A stretch of 64,000 nt of DNA, taken from the NCBI GenBank assembly GCA_025454255.1, contig JALOOU010000006.1, positions 1 to 64,000 of the forward strand. Direction: 5' to 3'. The DNA comes from Desulfobacterales bacterium. GTDB taxonomy: Bacteria > Desulfobacterota > Desulfobacteria > Desulfobacterales > SpSt-501. Positions 60,923-64,000 of the stretch are shown here, one piece after another (position 1 is the first letter of the stretch; the number at the start of each line of letters is the position of its first letter). Position numbers and translations under genes: made by a program. The notes under the pieces were generated by a model. The model searched no databases. It worked only from the letters and a program-made list of their open reading frames with translations, and was not told the origin of the DNA.

Positions 60923-62424
60923 GGCAGGTACTCCCGGTCGACGATCAGGCGGGTCCACCACAGGGGGCTCAGGTAGGCGTCCGCCAGCAGCCCGGAGGTC
61001 AGCGCCAGGAGGGCGGTCACGGCCGGCGGCGCGAGCAGCATCCAGCCGATCTCAAGCCGCCCCCGGGGGGTGGGGCCTGCGGCCGGCGGCGGCCCCTCGG
61101 GCGGCTTGAACCAGACGGTGTGGAGGATGGGCAGAAAATAGGCGGCGTTCAACGCCGAGCTCGCCGCCAGCACCCCGATCACCCAGCCCTCCCCGGCCGC
61201 CAGCGCCCCGGCGGCCAGAAACCACTTGCTGATGAAGCCGGCCATCGGCGGCACGCCGATCATGCCGAAGGCCGCCAGGCTGAAGGCCGCCATGGTCACC
61301 GGAAAGCGCCGGCCGATCCCGGCCATGCGGCTGATCCGGTGAATGCCGGCCCCCTCGGCCACATTCCCGGCGCAGAAGAACAGGGTGATCTTCATCAGCC
61401 CCTGGTGCACGAGGTGGACCATTCCCCCCAGGGTCGCAAGCGGCCCCAGAATGCCCGCCCCCAGCGCGATGTAGGAGACCTGGCTGACCGTGGAGTAGGC
61501 CAGCCGCTTCTTCAGGTCGTCCTGGAAGAGAGCGCGCACCGAGCCGTAGACGATGGTCACGGCCGCCAGCACGGCGAGCGGCCGGAGCACCCCGAGCTCT
61601 GCGGCGAACTGGATCCCGTAGACGTCGTAGACGACCCGCACGATCCCGAAGGCGCCCGCCTTGACGACCGCGACCGCGTGCAGCAGCGCGCTCACCGGGG
61701 CGGGCGCGACCATGGCCTGGGGCAGCCACCCGTGCAGGGGGACCAGCGCGGCCTTGACCCCCAGCCCGGCGATTAGCAGGAAGAAGATGACCCGCAGCTC
61801 ACCCGCGTGGGGGTCCGCGAAACGCCGCAGCACCCCCCCGCCGGTGAAGTCCAGGGGGCCGGTCAGCGCCGTGAGCCAGGCCACCGCCAGCAGGAAGAGG
61901 GCCCCGCCGCCGATCGTGTAGGCCAGATAGATCTTTCCGGCGCGCATGCTCGCGGGCGTGCCGCGGTGCACCACCAGGGGATAGGTGGTCAGGGTGAGCA
62001 TTTCGTAAAACAGCAGGAAGGTGATTAAGTTGCCCGCCAGCGCGATGCCCAGCGTCGAGCTCACGCACAGGCTGAAAAAGCCGAAAAAGCGGCTGCGGGA
62101 CTGGGGCGAGTGCTCCAGGTAGGCGATGGCGTAGAGCGTGGTGACGAACCACAGCACGCTGGAGAGCGCCGCCAGCAGGACCGAGAGCGCATCGGCCGCC
62201 AGCACCAGCTGCAGGCCGGCCGCCAGCGGCAGCCGGGTTTCGTACACGTGCTCGTGCCGGACCCCCCAGACCATGAGCGCGACCAGGGCCAGCTTGAGCA
62301 CCGCGGCCCCCATGTTGAGGCTCGTGCGCAGGCCGCGGCGCTCCTCCGGGATCATGAAGATGAGCGCCCCGGGGATGAGCGAGGTGAGCAGGATCGACAG
62401 CGGCAGCCAGTTGTCGAAGGTCAT
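60919..62424 (-). CDS. Proton-conducting antiporter-like membrane subunit (NuoM/MrpD-type)
   Basis: GVKAALVPLHGWLPQAMVAPAPVSALLHAVAVVKAGAFGIVRVVYDVYG; RLAYSTVSQVSYIALG. Confidence 0.9.
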   Translation of the reverse strand: MTFDNWLPLSILLTSLIPGALIFMIPEERRGLRTSLNMGAAVLKLALVALMVWGVRHEHVYETRLPLAAGLQLVLAADALSVLLAALSSVLWFVTTLYAIAYLEHSPQSRSRFFGFFSLCVSSTLGIALAGNLITFLLFYEMLTLTTYPLVVHRGTPASMRAGKIYLAYTIGGGALFLLAVAWLTALTGPLDFTGGGVLRRFADPHAGELRVIFFLLIAGLGVKAALVPLHGWLPQAMVAPAPVSALLHAVAVVKAGAFGIVRVVYDVYGIQFAAELGVLRPLAVLAAVTIVYGSVRALFQDDLKKRLAYSTVSQVSYIALGAGILGPLATLGGMVHLVHQGLMKITLFFCAGNVAEGAGIHRISRMAGIGRRFPVTMAAFSLAAFGMIGVPPMAGFISKWFLAAGALAAGEGWVIGVLAASSALNAAYFLPILHTVWFKPPEGPPPAAGPTPRGRLEIGWMLLAPPAVTALLALTSGLLADAYLSPLWWTRLIVDREYLP

Positions 62425-63911
62425 GGCGCACCTCCCGCCCCGGCGGCGCCCGTCTCCGGCAGGCCGATCTGCAGCAGGGCGAGAATGGGGTCGGCCGCCA
62501 GCCCGAGGGCCATGGAGCCGAGGGCGAGCAGCAGGGCGCAGCCCTCCATGCGGCGGGGGAGGCCGCAGCAGAGCACGCTCTCCGGAACGAAGCGGAAGGC
62601 GTGCGAAAAGAAGCGGAAGATGTAGGCGGTCGCGAGCAGGCCGCCGCCGACCAGCACCCCCGCGTACCCCCAGCGTCCCGCCTCCAGGGCTGCCGCCAGC
62701 AACAGCCACTTGGCGATGAAGCCGCCGCTGGGCGGCAGCCCGACGAGACTCACCCCCGCCACGGCAAAGGCGAACATGGAGACGGGCAGCTGCTGCACCG
62801 CGCCGCCCAGATCCGCAATGCGGTCGTGGCCGAAGGCTTTGAGGACGTTGCCGGCGGCGAGGAATACGGCGGCCTTGGCCAGGGCATGGGCCAGGATGAA
62901 AAAGAGCACCGCACCCCACGCCGGCCGCAGGGAGCCGCCCGCCAGGCCCAGCGGAAACACCAGGAAGAGATAGCCGACCTGGGCCACCGTGCTGTAAGCG
63001 ATGAGCTGCTTCAACCGCCTGGCCGCGAGGGCCTGCAGCGACCCCCAGAGGATCGCCGCCGCCGCGAGCACCCCCGGCAGGTGCGCCGTGGCGGGGCCGA
63101 TCAGGGGCGCGAAGAGCTCGAACCACAGCCGGAGCATGACGTAGAAGGAGGCCTTGACCACCAGGGCCGAGAGCAGCGCGCTGACCGGGGCCGGGGCGTT
63201 GGCGTGGGCCGGCGGCAGCCAGCCGTGCAGCGGGAAGAGCGCTGTCTTCATCAGCAGCCCCGCGCTCATCAGGGCCAGGGCGGCGTAGCCGACGGGCGCT
63301 GCCGCCACGCCGCGAAGCTCGAGGGTGCCGGTCGCCGCATACACCAGGGCCACCCCCATGAGGTAGGCCAGGGAGCCCAGCAAGCTCACCAGCAGATAGC
63401 GCAGCGCGGCGGCCACCGCGGCCGCCGTGCGAGCGAGCGCCGCGAGGCCGACCGAAGCGAGCCCGACGACCTCGAGGGTCACGTAGAGGTTGAACAGGTC
63501 GTCCGCGAGATAGAGCGCGTTCAAACCGGCCCACAGGAACATCCACAAGGGCCAGAAGAGCCGCTCGCCGTGCGGCGGGGAGGCCGCCAGCGGCCGCAGG
63601 TAGGCCGTTGCATAGATCCCGACGAAAAGGCCGATCAGCCCGGTGATCCCCGCCATGCCGACCGCCGGCCCGTCGGCGCGCAGCCGGATGCCCAGGGGCG
63701 GGTCCCAGCCGCCGACGACGAGCTGCTGCGGCCCGAGGAGGAGCAGCTGGTGGGCCAGGCCGGCCACCGCCCCGAGGATGACGAGGCTGCCGAGCACGCC
63801 CAGCGCGGCGGCCCAGCGCCGCAGGACCAGCATCGCGCAGGCCGCCGCCAGCGGCGAGGCGACGGCCGCCGCGATCCAGACGTCGGCTGCGATCGTCTCA
63901 ATGCCCGTCAT
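62421..63911 (-). CDS. Proton-conducting antiporter-like membrane subunit (MrpD-type)
   Basis: LMKTALFPLHGWLPPAHANAPAPVSALLSALVVKASFYVMLRLWFELF; LIAYSTVAQVGYLFLVFP. Confidence 0.9.
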   Translation of the reverse strand: MTGIETIAADVWIAAAVASPLAAACAMLVLRRWAAALGVLGSLVILGAVAGLAHQLLLLGPQQLVVGGWDPPLGIRLRADGPAVGMAGITGLIGLFVGIYATAYLRPLAASPPHGERLFWPLWMFLWAGLNALYLADDLFNLYVTLEVVGLASVGLAALARTAAAVAAALRYLLVSLLGSLAYLMGVALVYAATGTLELRGVAAAPVGYAALALMSAGLLMKTALFPLHGWLPPAHANAPAPVSALLSALVVKASFYVMLRLWFELFAPLIGPATAHLPGVLAAAAILWGSLQALAARRLKQLIAYSTVAQVGYLFLVFPLGLAGGSLRPAWGAVLFFILAHALAKAAVFLAAGNVLKAFGHDRIADLGGAVQQLPVSMFAFAVAGVSLVGLPPSGGFIAKWLLLAAALEAGRWGYAGVLVGGGLLATAYIFRFFSHAFRFVPESVLCCGLPRRMEGCALLLALGSMALGLAADPILALLQIGLPETGAAGAGGAP

Positions 63912-64000
63912 CGGCCGCTTCCCGGGGGCGGTCCGAGAGTTCGCGCAGCAGGCAGATCAGAAGCAACGCCAGGGCCGTCGCGCTCACCGCCACCACGATG
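63898..64000 (-). CDS. C-terminus of a NuoK/MnhC-like subunit, truncated by the window edge
   Basis: ...IVVAVSATALALLLICLLRELSDRPREAADDGH*, overlapping the next start. Confidence 0.55.
   Translation of the reverse strand, partial: IVVAVSATALALLLICLLRELSDRPREAADDGH

Overview
GC-rich (Desulfobacterota-like) chromosomal window, densely packed with mostly housekeeping genes. Left edge: tRNA-Thr(TGT)-Tyr(GTA)-Gly(TCC)-Thr(GGT)-tuf cluster on the minus strand. Then argJ, truA, pfk, fba, hisFH, mazG, phoH, PgpH-like HD hydrolase, ybeY, nnr, tsaE, lysC, an AtzG/amidase/MFS locus, a DUF711-type gene, amino-acid ABC transporter genes, rsmG, an MglA-type GTPase / Roadblock / PilB-like ATPase cluster, a CoA-transferase-GNAT fusion, an isolated fusA, LemA/DUF2207, and three tandem antiporter-like (NuoL/M/N, MrpD-type) subunits at the right edge. 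The strongest hidden signal is a 60-residue ORF at 5709..5891, absent from the ORF track because of an in-frame TGA (5769-5771). It has two CxxC motifs, a good SECIS-like hairpin just after the TGA, and a TGATG overlap with the next gene, so it is a probable small selenoprotein. Other leads: terminator hairpins between strong promoters and the start codons of fusA and of a PxxKW-type gene (candidate attenuators), a parS-like palindrome near rsmG, a scrambled gene-relic mosaic with an MmgE/PrpD pseudogene, a ~100-nt interspersed repeat in three copies, and a polarity-switch-like gene cluster. No CRISPR array, rRNA gene, prophage or complete transposon was seen.
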